A stretch of 64,000 nt of DNA, taken from assembly GCF_904846235.1 (NCBI RefSeq), contig NZ_CAJGZN010000015.1:35102-99101 (forward strand), in the 5' to 3' direction. Shown one piece after another: positions 27,100 through 36,304 of this stretch; position 1 is the first letter of the stretch; every line of letters begins with the position of its first letter. The notes beneath the pieces were generated by a model. That model made no database searches. It was not told where the DNA came from and worked only from the letters and a program-made list of their open reading frames with translations. The position numbers and the translations under genes were made by a program. The DNA is from Psychrobacter immobilis. GTDB lineage: Bacteria; Pseudomonadota; Gammaproteobacteria; Pseudomonadales; Moraxellaceae.

Positions 27100-27633
27100 A
27101 TGGCAAAAAACGCCCTACAGGCTCAATTATTAAAGGCTGGATTGGTTGATAGCAAAAAGGCTAAGAAGATCAGCAAGCAAACGCAACATGCCAAGCGTAC
27201 TGGTGACTCAGAAAGCGTCGAAGCAAAAAAAGCGTTGGCAGAGGCGCAAGCCCAAAAGCTGGAAAAAGATCAAAAGCTTAATCAAGAAAAACAGCGCGTA
27301 TTGGAAGAGAAAGCATTAAAGGCCAATATCGTGCAAATGATTAAGCAGCATCAAATTACTGAGACAGAAGGTGAGGTCAGCTATCAGTTTGTCGATGAGT
27401 CCAAAGTAAAGAAAATCGCTATCACTCAGAAACTGTACGATCAAATCGTAGCCGGTCACGTGGTCATCGCACGCTTGGAAGAAAGCTACGCGCTATTACC
27501 TCGTCCATTGGCTGATCGTATTGATTCAAAAATGGAAGGCTTTATGGTTGTGTCCAACGATACTGCCGAAGAAGCATTGGCAGAAGACGATCCGTATGCT
27601 GCTTATGTAATTCCAGATGACTTGATGTGGTAA
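27100..27633 (+). CDS. DUF2058 family protein (YaiL-like)
   Basis: 177 residues with the DUF2058 opening NALQAQLLKAGLVDSKKAKK, a long charged, probably coiled-coil segment (about 20-85) and the conserved GEVSYQFVDESKVKKIAIT and YDQIVAGHVVIARLE. The end, DDPYAAYVIPDDLMW, is family-typical. The family is described as a nucleoprotein or polynucleotide-associated protein; the precise role is unknown. It is a single gene followed by a strong terminator. Confidence 0.88.
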   Translation: MAKNALQAQLLKAGLVDSKKAKKISKQTQHAKRTGDSESVEAKKALAEAQAQKLEKDQKLNQEKQRVLEEKALKANIVQMIKQHQITETEGEVSYQFVDESKVKKIAITQKLYDQIVAGHVVIARLEESYALLPRPLADRIDSKMEGFMVVSNDTAEEALAEDDPYAAYVIPDDLMW

Positions 27634-27684
27634 GGCATTATTCTACTGCTGCTGGCTTTACTATAGTGTTCTAAGCATCCCCTC

Positions 27685-27725
27685 AAAAGCCCTTTATAGA
27701 ATTTATGTTCTATAAAGGGCTTTTT
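27685..27725 (+). terminator. Terminator of the YaiL-like gene
   Basis: AAAAGCCCTTTATAGAA and TTCTATAAAGGGCTTTTT form a long stem with a U-tract. Confidence 0.9.
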
Positions 27726-27890
27726 GCGTTTATACAGGTTAGGCAAATCTTTATAGCGCAAAATAAACGTCAAATGTGTCGATAGGCTCAATCAAACGTA
27801 CATAAATCAGGCTTCTTTAACCTAACATTGCTGGTTTAGTTAAAGAAAGTAACCCAGCTACATAATTGCCAGAACATAGATACAATCAAC

Positions 27891-27906
27891 TTGAACAGTT
27901 ATTCAA
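27891..27906. promoter_or_regulatory. TetR-type operator palindrome (site 5)
   Basis: TTGAACAGTTATTCAA, in the 455-base gap before the DoxX-like gene. Confidence 0.6.
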
Positions 27907-27958
27907 TAACTACTACAATGCATTTTCAGCACATATGGTGGTAATACTTTGTTTATTT

Positions 27959-27974
27959 TTGAGTAATCACTCAA
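27959..27974. promoter_or_regulatory. TetR-type operator palindrome (site 6)
   Basis: TTGAGTAATCACTCAA, 68 bases start to start from site 5 (the same spacing as sites 3 and 4) and about 115 bases before the DoxX-like gene. Confidence 0.7.
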
Positions 27975-28088
27975 TATTATTCATACTTTACCTGTGTTTA
28001 TTACCTGATAGTTCGGTGCCATCGTGCCCATTTTATTTGCTTAATTTGTTCCAATTCACTTTTGCTTTTTCTCAAAAAGAGATAATTC

Positions 28089-28493
28089 ATGCCAAAACAC
28101 TTGCCACTCTCACTATTATTTCTTCGCCTTGGTGTTTTCATCGTGTTCTTCTTTTGGACACTCGACAAATTTGTAAATCCTGAGCATGCCGCCAATGTGT
28201 TTGCTAAATTCTATGCATTGGAAAACTTGGGCATTACTATTGTTTACGTTATTGGTAGCTTACAAATAATTCTTATCTTCTCGTTTGTCATGGGTTTATT
28301 CAAAAAATGGACCTACGGCATCATTTTATTACTACACGCCGCCTCTACGTTTGCATCCTTTGGTCTTTATTTAACGCCTTTTGATAACTTGTTATTTTTT
28401 GCCGCATGGCCGATGTTGGCAGCCTGTTTGGCGCTATACCTAATGAGAGACTATGACGCCCTAACATTGGGTAAAAATACGTCTCCAGTATAA
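28089..28493 (+). CDS. DoxX-like small membrane protein
   Basis: 134 residues with four hydrophobic segments (about 6-24, 48-70, 74-93, 100-118). The opening LSLLFLRLGVFIVFFFWTLDKF resembles DoxX/DoxD proteins, which are linked to quinone or thiol redox stress (for example the membrane oxidoreductase complex of mycobacteria). AGAG precedes the ATG. Two operator palindromes upstream place it in the same regulon as the glutathione transferase genes. The family call is by topology and N-terminal pattern, so moderate. Confidence 0.7.
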   Translation: MPKHLPLSLLFLRLGVFIVFFFWTLDKFVNPEHAANVFAKFYALENLGITIVYVIGSLQIILIFSFVMGLFKKWTYGIILLLHAASTFASFGLYLTPFDNLLFFAAWPMLAACLALYLMRDYDALTLGKNTSPV

Positions 28494-28750
28494 CTGTTGG
28501 CAGCAGTGCTTATTGCTTCAGTCGTATAAATGTCAGCCAATAAGACATAATGTATATACTATCAAGACTGCCGACTTCATTTTTTTATCGTAGTTAGGCG
28601 ATTCAGATGATTCGATTTGATCGCCACGTAACTCAACTATAGTTACTTAAGTATTGTTACTTAAGTTTAGTTATTCAGATGATGAGTATTCTACTGCTTG
28701 AGTAATAACTACGATTTTAGCCTTTGCTCCCTTATTTGGCCGGATTTTCC

Positions 28751-30904
28751 ATGATTAAAAGAATATTTTTAATACTATTAATATTGATATTAGCGGCAAG
28801 CTTTTTTTATTTTGACCTAAATCAATTATTGACGCTTGATGGCTTAAAAGGGTCGATGGCGCAATTTAATGAATACAAAGCGCAGTCACCGCTATTGATT
28901 ATCGGTGGGTTTTTCTTACTATATGTTGTCGTCACTGCCCTCTCCTTACCAGGCGCTGCGATTCTGACGCTAGCCGCTGGTGCGCTATTTGGTTTGGTTC
29001 AGGGATTACTCGTTGCGTCATTTGCATCGAGTATTGGTGCTACCATTGCCTTCTTGGCATCGCGCTATTTACTGCGTGACACCATCAAACAGCGCTTTCC
29101 TGAGCGGTTGGCAGCTATTGATGCAGGCGTCGAAAAAGAAGGTGGATTTTATTTATTTACCTTACGTCTGGTACCTATATTTCCATTCTTTTTGATTAAC
29201 CTATTGATGGGCGTGACGTCTATTAAAACATGGACTTATTACTGGGTCAGTCAAATCGGTATGCTGGCTGGAACGTTTGTCTTCGTCAATGCAGGGACAC
29301 AGCTGGCACAGATAGACAGCTTATCGGGTATTTTATCTTTCAACTTAATTGTCTCGTTTGCGTTATTAGGTTTCTTCCCCTTAATAGCAAAAGGAGTGTT
29401 GAATATGTTTAAAAAACGCCGTGTTTGTAAAAACCACACCAAACCTAAAAAGTTCGATCGCAATATGATTGTGATTGGCGCTGGCGCTGGCGGATTGGTC
29501 ACAAGCTACATTGCCGCCGCGGTAAAAGCGAAAGTCACACTGATTGAAGCAGGTGAGATGGGCGGTGATTGTCTAAATTATGGCTGTGTACCTAGTAAGG
29601 CTATCATTAAGAGCGCAAAAATCGCTGATCAAATTCGTCATGGAGAAAACTACGGTCTAGAGAACACTGTACCGCAGTTTTCATTCAAAAAAGTGATGGC
29701 ACGCGTACAGCAAGTAGTGGCTGATATCGCACCGCACGATAGCGTTGAGCGTTATACCAATCTGGGCGTCGATGTGGTCAAAGGCTATGCTAAATTAGTT
29801 GACCCGTGGACAGTAGAGATTCAACTGAATGACGGCGGCATGCAAACCCTAACGGCGCGCACCATCGTCATTGCCACGGGCGCCCGTCCATTTGTGCCAC
29901 CTCTGCCAGGTATAGAAGAAACAGGTTACGTAACCAGTGACAGGCTATGGACTAAGTTTTCTGAGCTAGAAGAAGCCCCGAAAAAGCTAGTAGTACTAGG
30001 CGGCGGACCCATCGGTAGCGAGCTTGCGCAAAGCTTTGCTCGCTTAGGCTCTAACGTGACGCAAATTGAGATGAGCGATCGTATTATGGGCAAAGAAGAC
30101 CTTGAAGTGTCTACCTTTGCTCACCAGTCGCTCACTGAAAGCGGTGTCAATATTTTGACCTCACATCAAGCAATGCGCTGCGAGATACGTGATGGCAAAA
30201 AATACATTATCGTCAAACACAATGAAACAGAAATCGATATCGAGTATGATGAGCTACTTTGTGCCGTCGGTCGTAGCGCACGCCTTGAAGGTTATGGTTT
30301 AGAGGCGCTAGGTATCGAAACCAATCGTACTATCGTAACCAATGAATATCTCGAGACGTTATATCCCAATATTTTTGCCGCAGGCGATATCGTTGGCCCA
30401 TACCAGTTTACTCATGTCGCTGCCCATCAGGGTTGGTACGCCGCCGTAAATGGCTTATTTGGCAATCTGAAAAAGTTTAAAGTAGATTATCGCGTCATTC
30501 CGTGGGTTACGTTTATCGACCCAGAAGTCGCTCGTGTCGGTATCAACGAGCAAGAAGCCATTGATAAAGGCATCGATTACGAGATTACTCGTTTTGAGTT
30601 TGAAGAGCTCGATCGCGCCATTACGGATAGCGCGGCTAAAGGCTTTATCAAAGTCATTACGCCAAAAGGCAAAGACAAAATACTGGGTGTTACGGTGGTT
30701 TCTGAACATGCAGGCGACCTAATCGCTGAGTTTGTATTAGCAATGAAACATGGTCTGGGTCTTAATAAAATATTGGGCACCATTCATAGCTACCCGACTT
30801 GGGCTGAAGGTAACAAATACGCCGCTGGTGAGTGGAAACGTGCTCACGCCCCTGAGACCGTATTAAGTTGGTTAGAAAAATACCATACTTGGCGTCGCGG
30901 TTAA
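28751..30904 (+). CDS. Fusion of a TVP38/TMEM64 (DedA-like) membrane domain with a mercuric-reductase-like flavoprotein
   Basis: 717 residues from the ATG at 28751; a TTG at 28724 is less likely. Residues 1-225 form a SNARE-associated/TVP38 membrane domain (LSLPGAAILTLAAGALFG, then FYLFTLRLVPIFPFFLINLLMG). From residue 235 there is a complete class I pyridine nucleotide-disulfide oxidoreductase: FAD motif GAGAGGLVTSYIAA, redox pair GGDCLNYGCVPSK, second Rossmann LGGGPIGSELAQSFARLG, FAD site FAAGDI, and C-terminal catalytic His-Glu in HSYPTWAEGNK. The N-terminal heavy-metal domain and the C-terminal Cys pair of MerA are missing, so mercury reduction is not implied. A membrane-tethered disulfide or quinone reductase is plausible. 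Confidence 0.9.
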   Translation: MIKRIFLILLILILAASFFYFDLNQLLTLDGLKGSMAQFNEYKAQSPLLIIGGFFLLYVVVTALSLPGAAILTLAAGALFGLVQGLLVASFASSIGATIAFLASRYLLRDTIKQRFPERLAAIDAGVEKEGGFYLFTLRLVPIFPFFLINLLMGVTSIKTWTYYWVSQIGMLAGTFVFVNAGTQLAQIDSLSGILSFNLIVSFALLGFFPLIAKGVLNMFKKRRVCKNHTKPKKFDRNMIVIGAGAGGLVTSYIAAAVKAKVTLIEAGEMGGDCLNYGCVPSKAIIKSAKIADQIRHGENYGLENTVPQFSFKKVMARVQQVVADIAPHDSVERYTNLGVDVVKGYAKLVDPWTVEIQLNDGGMQTLTARTIVIATGARPFVPPLPGIEETGYVTSDRLWTKFSELEEAPKKLVVLGGGPIGSELAQSFARLGSNVTQIEMSDRIMGKEDLEVSTFAHQSLTESGVNILTSHQAMRCEIRDGKKYIIVKHNETEIDIEYDELLCAVGRSARLEGYGLEALGIETNRTIVTNEYLETLYPNIFAAGDIVGPYQFTHVAAHQGWYAAVNGLFGNLKKFKVDYRVIPWVTFIDPEVARVGINEQEAIDKGIDYEITRFEFEELDRAITDSAAKGFIKVITPKGKDKILGVTVVSEHAGDLIAEFVLAMKHGLGLNKILGTIHSYPTWAEGNKYAAGEWKRAHAPETVLSWLEKYHTWRRG

Positions 30905-31072
30905 TTAATGGCAGTTTGCTGATCAACGTCATTAAATGATGCAATTAGCAGCAAAGTTCTAAAAGACTCTAATAAAGCTGGTTTAGATTTTGTGATATCT
31001 GTTTGGTTTGACATGGCAGACTATGAAATCTTTACCAGCTTTACTAACATTTAAATCATAACGGAAACTTGA

Positions 31073-32371
31073 ATGCGCGTTATTACCGCTTTACCGATGC
31101 TCAAACGTCTTACGCGATACAGCACCTACGCTATGGTGATGAGCATTTGTATTGGTATATCAGCAAGCACCGCATCGCCAACTACTGCCAATATTAACCA
31201 AGACTTGTCACCTTGGCAGCAGATAGAGGCCCAAGGCAGCAACCAAGATGTTTACTTTTATGCATGGGGCGGTGATCCACAGATTAACGCTTATCTACAA
31301 TGGGTCTCCGATCAAGTCGATGATAAATATAATATCAACTTAGTCCATGTCAAATTGAGTGACACCAGTGAAGCAGTCAGTCGTGTACTCGCAGAAAAAT
31401 CTGCTCATAATGACGATCAAGGCAGTGTTGATGTGGTCTGGATTAATGGTGCTAACTTTGCCACCATGAGTGAAAATTCGTTATTACTTAAACAGTGGGC
31501 AAACAAGCTACCCAATTTTGCGCTAACTGACCCAGAGAATAATCCAACTGTAAATTTCGACTTTGGTGTGCCGACCAACGGCATGGAAGCACCATGGGGA
31601 CAAGCCTCTTTGACGTTTTATTACGACAGCCTGTCGACCAGTAAACCGCCAACAACGCTAACTGAGCTAACCGCTTGGACAGCACAAAACCCTGGCCGTT
31701 TTAGCTACCCACAGCCACCTGATTTTTTGGGTATGAGTTTCTTAAAATACGTCTTAGTTATGCTGCATGAACAAAAAGACGCTCAAACGGGTAAAAACAC
31801 TAGCGTACAGCTCAACTTGCCTGCCACTGAAGAAAACACCGCGCTCATATTAGATCCGCTATGGGCGTTTTTGGATGGTTTTCATCCAACCTTATGGCGT
31901 AATGGCGAGCAGTTCGTGCAGACAGGTGCGCAGATGCGGCGCTTGGTCGATGATACTGAGCTGAGTCTGGCCTTTACCTTTTCAGCACCAGAAGTTCCTG
32001 CAGCCGTACAGCGTTATGACTTACCCCAGAGCATTCGCAGCTATGCGATGAGTGACGGCAGCTTAAGCAATACTCATTTTGTCGCTATCCCTTATAATGC
32101 CAGCCACCCTCAGGCAGCACAATTAGTAGCCAACTTCTTAATGAGTCCAGAAGCCCAAGCAAAAAAACAAACCCCTTCGGTATGGGGTGACAAAAGCGTA
32201 CTGGTCCAATCTACGCTTAGCCCTGCACAACAAGCGTTATTCAAAACCAAGCAGCCCCATCCAAGCGCCCTGCCCTTTGATAGTGTCAAACGCACGGTAA
32301 GCGAGCCGCATCCAAGTTGGGTAGAGGCCATTCAGCAAGGCTGGCAAGCACGTTATGGGGTGAGTCCATGA
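31073..32371 (+). CDS. ynjB: ABC transporter substrate-binding protein, YnjB-like
   Basis: 432-residue secreted binding protein. The N-terminus carries a long signal peptide (hydrophobic MVMSICIGISASTAS, cleavage about residue 35-41). The mature part opens with SPWQQIEAQGSNQDVYFYAW and contains YNINLVHVKLSDTSEAVSRVL and VDVVWINGANFATM, all matching E. coli YnjB. The substrate of YnjBCD is not established; thiamine-like or polyamine-like ligands have been proposed for relatives. It is the first gene of a + strand operon with the permease and ATPase, and its stop overlaps the permease start (ATGA). Confidence 0.9.
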   Translation: MRVITALPMLKRLTRYSTYAMVMSICIGISASTASPTTANINQDLSPWQQIEAQGSNQDVYFYAWGGDPQINAYLQWVSDQVDDKYNINLVHVKLSDTSEAVSRVLAEKSAHNDDQGSVDVVWINGANFATMSENSLLLKQWANKLPNFALTDPENNPTVNFDFGVPTNGMEAPWGQASLTFYYDSLSTSKPPTTLTELTAWTAQNPGRFSYPQPPDFLGMSFLKYVLVMLHEQKDAQTGKNTSVQLNLPATEENTALILDPLWAFLDGFHPTLWRNGEQFVQTGAQMRRLVDDTELSLAFTFSAPEVPAAVQRYDLPQSIRSYAMSDGSLSNTHFVAIPYNASHPQAAQLVANFLMSPEAQAKKQTPSVWGDKSVLVQSTLSPAQQALFKTKQPHPSALPFDSVKRTVSEPHPSWVEAIQQGWQARYGVSP

Positions 32372-34131
32372 GCCACGGCTTTGATAAAATAACGAAAAAA
32401 GGTGATAGTCCTAGACCTATTACGCTTGAGAAAAAAGACCTGTTTACGCGTATCGTGTCTTTTAGTCCCAAACTCTTAATTCTCATATTAATACTACCCG
32501 TACTCTGTGGCCTTATCTGTGTACTGTTGCCTGCCCTAAGCTGGGTTCCTGCCCTAGAAAAAACAACCTTGAACCTGCAAGGGTTTATAGACCTATGGCA
32601 AACGCCTGGCATCACGCAGATGGCTGCGTTAAGTCTTGCTACAGGACTTATCAGCACCCTACTCGCTTTTGTTATTGCCCTGATGATATTGGCTGCGTTT
32701 TTTAACAGTGTTTGGTTGCAGCGTATTGAGCATTTATTAAGTCCTATCTTAGTCATTCCTCATGCAGCTGCAGCCATTGCCGTTGGGTTTTTGATTGCGC
32801 CGTCAGGTATGTTTGCACGGCTCATCTCCCCGTGGCTAACTGGTTGGGAGATGGCACCCGATGGTATGTTTCCACATGATCCATACGGTATCAGTATCAT
32901 CTTAGGTTTAACCTTAAAAGAGCTGCCGTTTTTATTATTAATGGCACTGGGCGCGCTTGCTCAGCCTGAACTTGGCAAAAAATTGCGCCAACAATATACT
33001 GTTGCGCTCAATTTAGGTTATTACCCAATTACTGCTTTTTTTAAGGTGGTCTTGCCCTTGTTATATCCTTTTCTACGTTTACCGATTTTGGCCGTGTTGG
33101 CCTATGCCAGTGCGAGTGTCGAGATGCCATTGATATTGGGTCCTAATACACCGCCAACGCTTGCCGTCTCTATCATACAATGGTTCAACGATGTCGACCT
33201 GACATTGCGTATCAAAGCATCAGCAGGCGCATTATTACAACTCGTACTGACAGCAGGTTTAGTTGCCTTTTGGCTGGGCGGCGAAAAAACGATCAAAGCC
33301 ATGTTTAGTGTTTCGTCAATCAATGGCAAGCGTCATTATGCAGATACTATCTGGCAAAAAGTCACCGCTATACTTACCGTAGGCGTGATTGGTTTTATGC
33401 TGCTGTCACTAGCCGGCCTTGTGTTATGGGCATTTGCAGGGTTTTGGCGGTTTCCGGCGATGCTACCAGAGCAATTCGTGCTACTACATTTTCAAAGCGC
33501 CTTTACCCAAATGAGCACACCACTGGTCAATACGCTTAGCATTGGTGCCGTCAGTACTGCCTTTGCTGTTTTTCTAACTTTGCTATGCTTGGAAGCTGAG
33601 CAATTAAGTGCTAAACCATTGTCACACTTCACCAGTTTTATTATTTACTTACCGCTACTAGTGCCAAGTATTGCGTTTCTATTCGGCTTAGTATGGTTAC
33701 AGCAGTTGGCCAATCATCAATCAGAATTTTTTAATGTGGCATTTGCCCATCTTTTATTCGTGCTACCGTACGTGTTTTTATCACTGGCCAGTAGCTATCA
33801 ACGCTTAGACTCACGTTTCGCTCATGTGGCCGCTAGCCTTGGTGCTGCACCAATGAAAGTATTTTTTCAGATAAAACTACCACAGTTATTTGCCCCTATT
33901 TTAATTGCTATAGCACTCGGTCTAGCGATCAGCTTTGGTCAGTATTTACCAACTCTATTGGCAGGTGGTGGACGTATTGCCACTATCACGACAGAAGCGG
34001 TGACATTGGCAAATGGTGCCAGTAGACGTACCAGTGCTGTCTACGCAATTATGCAAATGGCGCTACCGCTCATCGGTTTTATATTGGCTTGGATGCTACC
34101 CAAATATTTCTTTAGAAGTGGCGCTCGGTAG
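32368..34131 (+). CDS. ynjC: ABC transporter permease, YnjC-like double permease
   Basis: 587-residue inner-membrane protein with two binding-protein-dependent permease units (about 60-300 and 340-580). EAA-type loops are seen as YTVALNLGYYPITAFFKVVLP in the first half and HVAASLGAAPMKVFFQIKLP in the second. The start at 32368 was chosen for the 4-base overlap with ynjB; the frame is open further upstream. It works with YnjB and YnjD. Confidence 0.9.
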   Translation: MSHGFDKITKKGDSPRPITLEKKDLFTRIVSFSPKLLILILILPVLCGLICVLLPALSWVPALEKTTLNLQGFIDLWQTPGITQMAALSLATGLISTLLAFVIALMILAAFFNSVWLQRIEHLLSPILVIPHAAAAIAVGFLIAPSGMFARLISPWLTGWEMAPDGMFPHDPYGISIILGLTLKELPFLLLMALGALAQPELGKKLRQQYTVALNLGYYPITAFFKVVLPLLYPFLRLPILAVLAYASASVEMPLILGPNTPPTLAVSIIQWFNDVDLTLRIKASAGALLQLVLTAGLVAFWLGGEKTIKAMFSVSSINGKRHYADTIWQKVTAILTVGVIGFMLLSLAGLVLWAFAGFWRFPAMLPEQFVLLHFQSAFTQMSTPLVNTLSIGAVSTAFAVFLTLLCLEAEQLSAKPLSHFTSFIIYLPLLVPSIAFLFGLVWLQQLANHQSEFFNVAFAHLLFVLPYVFLSLASSYQRLDSRFAHVAASLGAAPMKVFFQIKLPQLFAPILIAIALGLAISFGQYLPTLLAGGGRIATITTEAVTLANGASRRTSAVYAIMQMALPLIGFILAWMLPKYFFRSGAR

Positions 34132-34263
34132 CAAGCTGTTCATGAATAAGAACAGTTGTGAAAAGTATCAGCTATCGAAAATAGCCATTATGAAAAAACT
34201 AGCTGCTAAAAATACTCAATATTAAAATAATTAGTCATAGAAAACGCAAATAAAGGGTTCCTG

Positions 34264-34896
34264 ATGCCATCATCTCTACAGATAAAAGACTTACAACTGT
34301 TTCGTCAAAACGAGCAGTTATTGAGTATCAATGAGCACATCGCTGGTGGCGACATCCTAACCGTGATGGGGCCTTCTGGTAGTGGTAAGTCCAGTTTGCT
34401 GAACTGGCTGACAGGCACTTTGGCGAGCGATTTTACCGCGACGGGTACTGTCTGGTTGAACGATGAAAACGTGACTCACCTGCCAGCCCATTTGCGCCGT
34501 ATTGGTGTGCTGTATCAAGATGCACTGCTGTTTTCACACCTATCAGTCGCGGGCAACATTGCTTTTGCTATGCCAAAAGGAAATAAGAGACAGCGAGTTG
34601 AAAAAATAGCGCAGTCTTTAGCGCAAGTGGGCTTAGAAGGGATGGGAGATCGTCATCCTGATAACCTATCAGGTGGTCAACAAGCACGTGTCGCCCTACT
34701 ACGTACGCTACTGAGTGAGCCCAAAGCGATACTACTTGATGAACCGTTTAGCAAACTTGATACTCAATTGAGAATGGATACGCGGCAATTGGTATTCGAT
34801 CAGATTCGTACTCATAAGTTGCCTGCTATTATGGTCACGCACGACCAAAGCGACGCTGAAGCAGCTAACGGTAAAGTTATCTATGTAGGACGATAA
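34264..34896 (+). CDS. ynjD: ABC transporter ATPase, YnjD-like
   Basis: 210-residue ATPase with Walker A GPSGSGKSS, signature LSGGQQARVALLRTLL, Walker B AILLDEPFSKLD and switch MVTHDQSDAEAANG. It is short, like E. coli YnjD. It energises the YnjBC importer. A 132-base gap separates it from the permease gene and 67 bases separate it from the phosphatidyltransferase gene. Confidence 0.92.
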   Translation: MPSSLQIKDLQLFRQNEQLLSINEHIAGGDILTVMGPSGSGKSSLLNWLTGTLASDFTATGTVWLNDENVTHLPAHLRRIGVLYQDALLFSHLSVAGNIAFAMPKGNKRQRVEKIAQSLAQVGLEGMGDRHPDNLSGGQQARVALLRTLLSEPKAILLDEPFSKLDTQLRMDTRQLVFDQIRTHKLPAIMVTHDQSDAEAANGKVIYVGR

Positions 34897-34963
34897 TTTT
34901 GGACATCAGAGTCAAACACTCAGTCAAAATGACAAAGAAAGCAAAATATAAAAGGCAGCTCGC

Positions 34964-35590
34964 ATGTTAGACAAGTTCATTACGCCCGTTATCAAGCCGC
35001 TGCTAACACCAATAGTAGCGACATTGCATAAGCTCGGCATCACGGCTGATCAGCTTACGGTAGCTGGGTTTTTGATTGGTATGTTGGCATTACCACTACT
35101 TGCGTTTGAGCTATGGTATGGCGCACTGGCAGCGATAACATTGAATCGTATTTTTGATGGACTGGATGGCGCAATGGCACGCTACGCAAAGCAAAGCTCA
35201 AGCGCTGGCGGCTACCTAGATATCACCCTCGATTTTTTGTTTTATGCCGCTGTGCCACTTGGGTTCATTTTAGCCAATCCTGCGCAAAATGCTATTGCAG
35301 GTGCCTTGTTGTTAGCGGCATTTATTGGGACAGGTTCGAGCTTTTTGGCTTTTGCGATTTCTGCAGAAAAATTTCAATTAGATAAGCCTCAGTTTAAATA
35401 TAAGAGCTTTTATTATCTCAACGGCCTCACCGAGGGCACCGAGACTATTGCTCTTTTTATTGCTCTTTGCATTTGGCCTCAGCATTTTGTGCTACTGGCT
35501 GGTATCTTTGCTACTGCCTGCGCTGTTACTATTTTTACTCGTATACATGGTGGATATCATACTCTCAAGCAGTTAGAATCTACCAAGTAA
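34964..35590 (+). CDS. ynjF: CDP-alcohol phosphatidyltransferase, YnjF-like
   Basis: 208-residue inner-membrane enzyme. The complete family signature is present, D-x2-D-G-x2-A-R-x8-G-x3-D-x3-D (DGLDGAMARYAKQSSSAGG, then YLDITLD), so it should transfer a phosphatidyl group from a CDP-lipid to an alcohol; the acceptor is unknown. Six membrane segments expected. Its place behind ynjBCD repeats the E. coli order except that ynjE (rhodanese) is absent. Convergent to the second TetR gene with only 45 bases between and no clear terminator. Confidence 0.9.
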   Translation: MLDKFITPVIKPLLTPIVATLHKLGITADQLTVAGFLIGMLALPLLAFELWYGALAAITLNRIFDGLDGAMARYAKQSSSAGGYLDITLDFLFYAAVPLGFILANPAQNAIAGALLLAAFIGTGSSFLAFAISAEKFQLDKPQFKYKSFYYLNGLTEGTETIALFIALCIWPQHFVLLAGIFATACAVTIFTRIHGGYHTLKQLESTK

Positions 35591-35635
35591 GCGTCTGAAG
35601 ATATACGCTGTGTTGGATAACCGACCTTGACACTA

Positions 35636-36247
35636 TTAAGCATTTACTGAATCATCTAGTCGCAGTGCTTCTATAGATAAAGCCATATCTTCAGCAAGGG
35701 CGTGTACCGTCGAGCTCTCTATGTCACGCTGGGCAAAGGCACGCAATCCCATGACTTCTGCCTGTAGACGGCGACCAAGCCTAACCGGATCAAGCTCACG
35801 ATCCATCTCACCGACATTCTGCGCTTCTTTAAAGCATTCTATAAAACGCGTCTCCATACCTGCCAGCAGCATTTCCACCTTGGTTAACGCTTTCTGCTCA
35901 CGCGCACCCAGCTCTAGTAAGCTCTTGACCAGCATGCAGGCTCGGCTCGGTAACGCCTTATCACGAATCCCACCAAGCTGACGTATATAAGCGGCAAGGC
36001 CTAATAAAGGCGTTTCATAATGGCTCAACACTCGCTCAAGCTCGGTCAAACCTAGACGTGCATAGTATTCTAGCGCTTCTTGAAACAAACCTTCTTTATT
36101 ACCAAAAGCGGCATAGATACTGCCTGGGCGCATATCGAGTGCTTGCTCGATGTCTTTTAGAGACGTGGCATGAAAACCCTTTTGCCAAAAAAGCTGTAGC
36201 GCACGCTCCAAGGCGTCATGACGGTTGTAAAGTGCGGTGCGTGACAT
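35636..36247 (-). CDS. TetR family transcriptional regulator (second of two related)
   Basis: 203 residues from the ATG at 36247, which has GGGG 6 bases in front; a start at 36259 is possible. The N-terminal HTH ends in ATSLKDIEQALDMRPGSIYA with AFGNKEGLF, almost the recognition helix of the 17-kb TetR. The ligand domain holds PSRACMLVKSLLELGAREQ, with a Cys aligned to that of the first TetR. An operator palindrome (36305-36320) lies 58 bases upstream, so it is probably self-regulated. It stands alone between the ynj operon and the guanidino cluster. Confidence 0.9.
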   Translation of the reverse strand: MSRTALYNRHDALERALQLFWQKGFHATSLKDIEQALDMRPGSIYAAFGNKEGLFQEALEYYARLGLTELERVLSHYETPLLGLAAYIRQLGGIRDKALPSRACMLVKSLLELGAREQKALTKVEMLLAGMETRFIECFKEAQNVGEMDRELDPVRLGRRLQAEVMGLRAFAQRDIESSTVHALAEDMALSIEALRLDDSVNA

Positions 36248-36304
36248 AATGTGCCCCATTTAAAAAGCCGTGACCTCATATAAAAATGGGCACGGCTATA
36301 AAAC

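Noticed and set aside
27866..28183. 105-residue + strand frame upstream of the DoxX-like gene
   Set aside because: It covers both operator palindromes and overlaps the DoxX-like gene in another frame; the latter has the ribosome site and membrane pattern.
28640..28720. GTTACTTAAG direct repeats and a TTGAGTAATAACTAC half site before the DedA-reductase fusion gene
   Set aside because: Only one half of the operator is matched and the repeats are short and AT-rich; not enough to call a site.
28751..30904. Mercuric reductase (merA)
   Set aside because: No N-terminal metal-binding domain, no C-terminal Cys pair and no merR/merT nearby; only the general disulfide reductase fold is shared.
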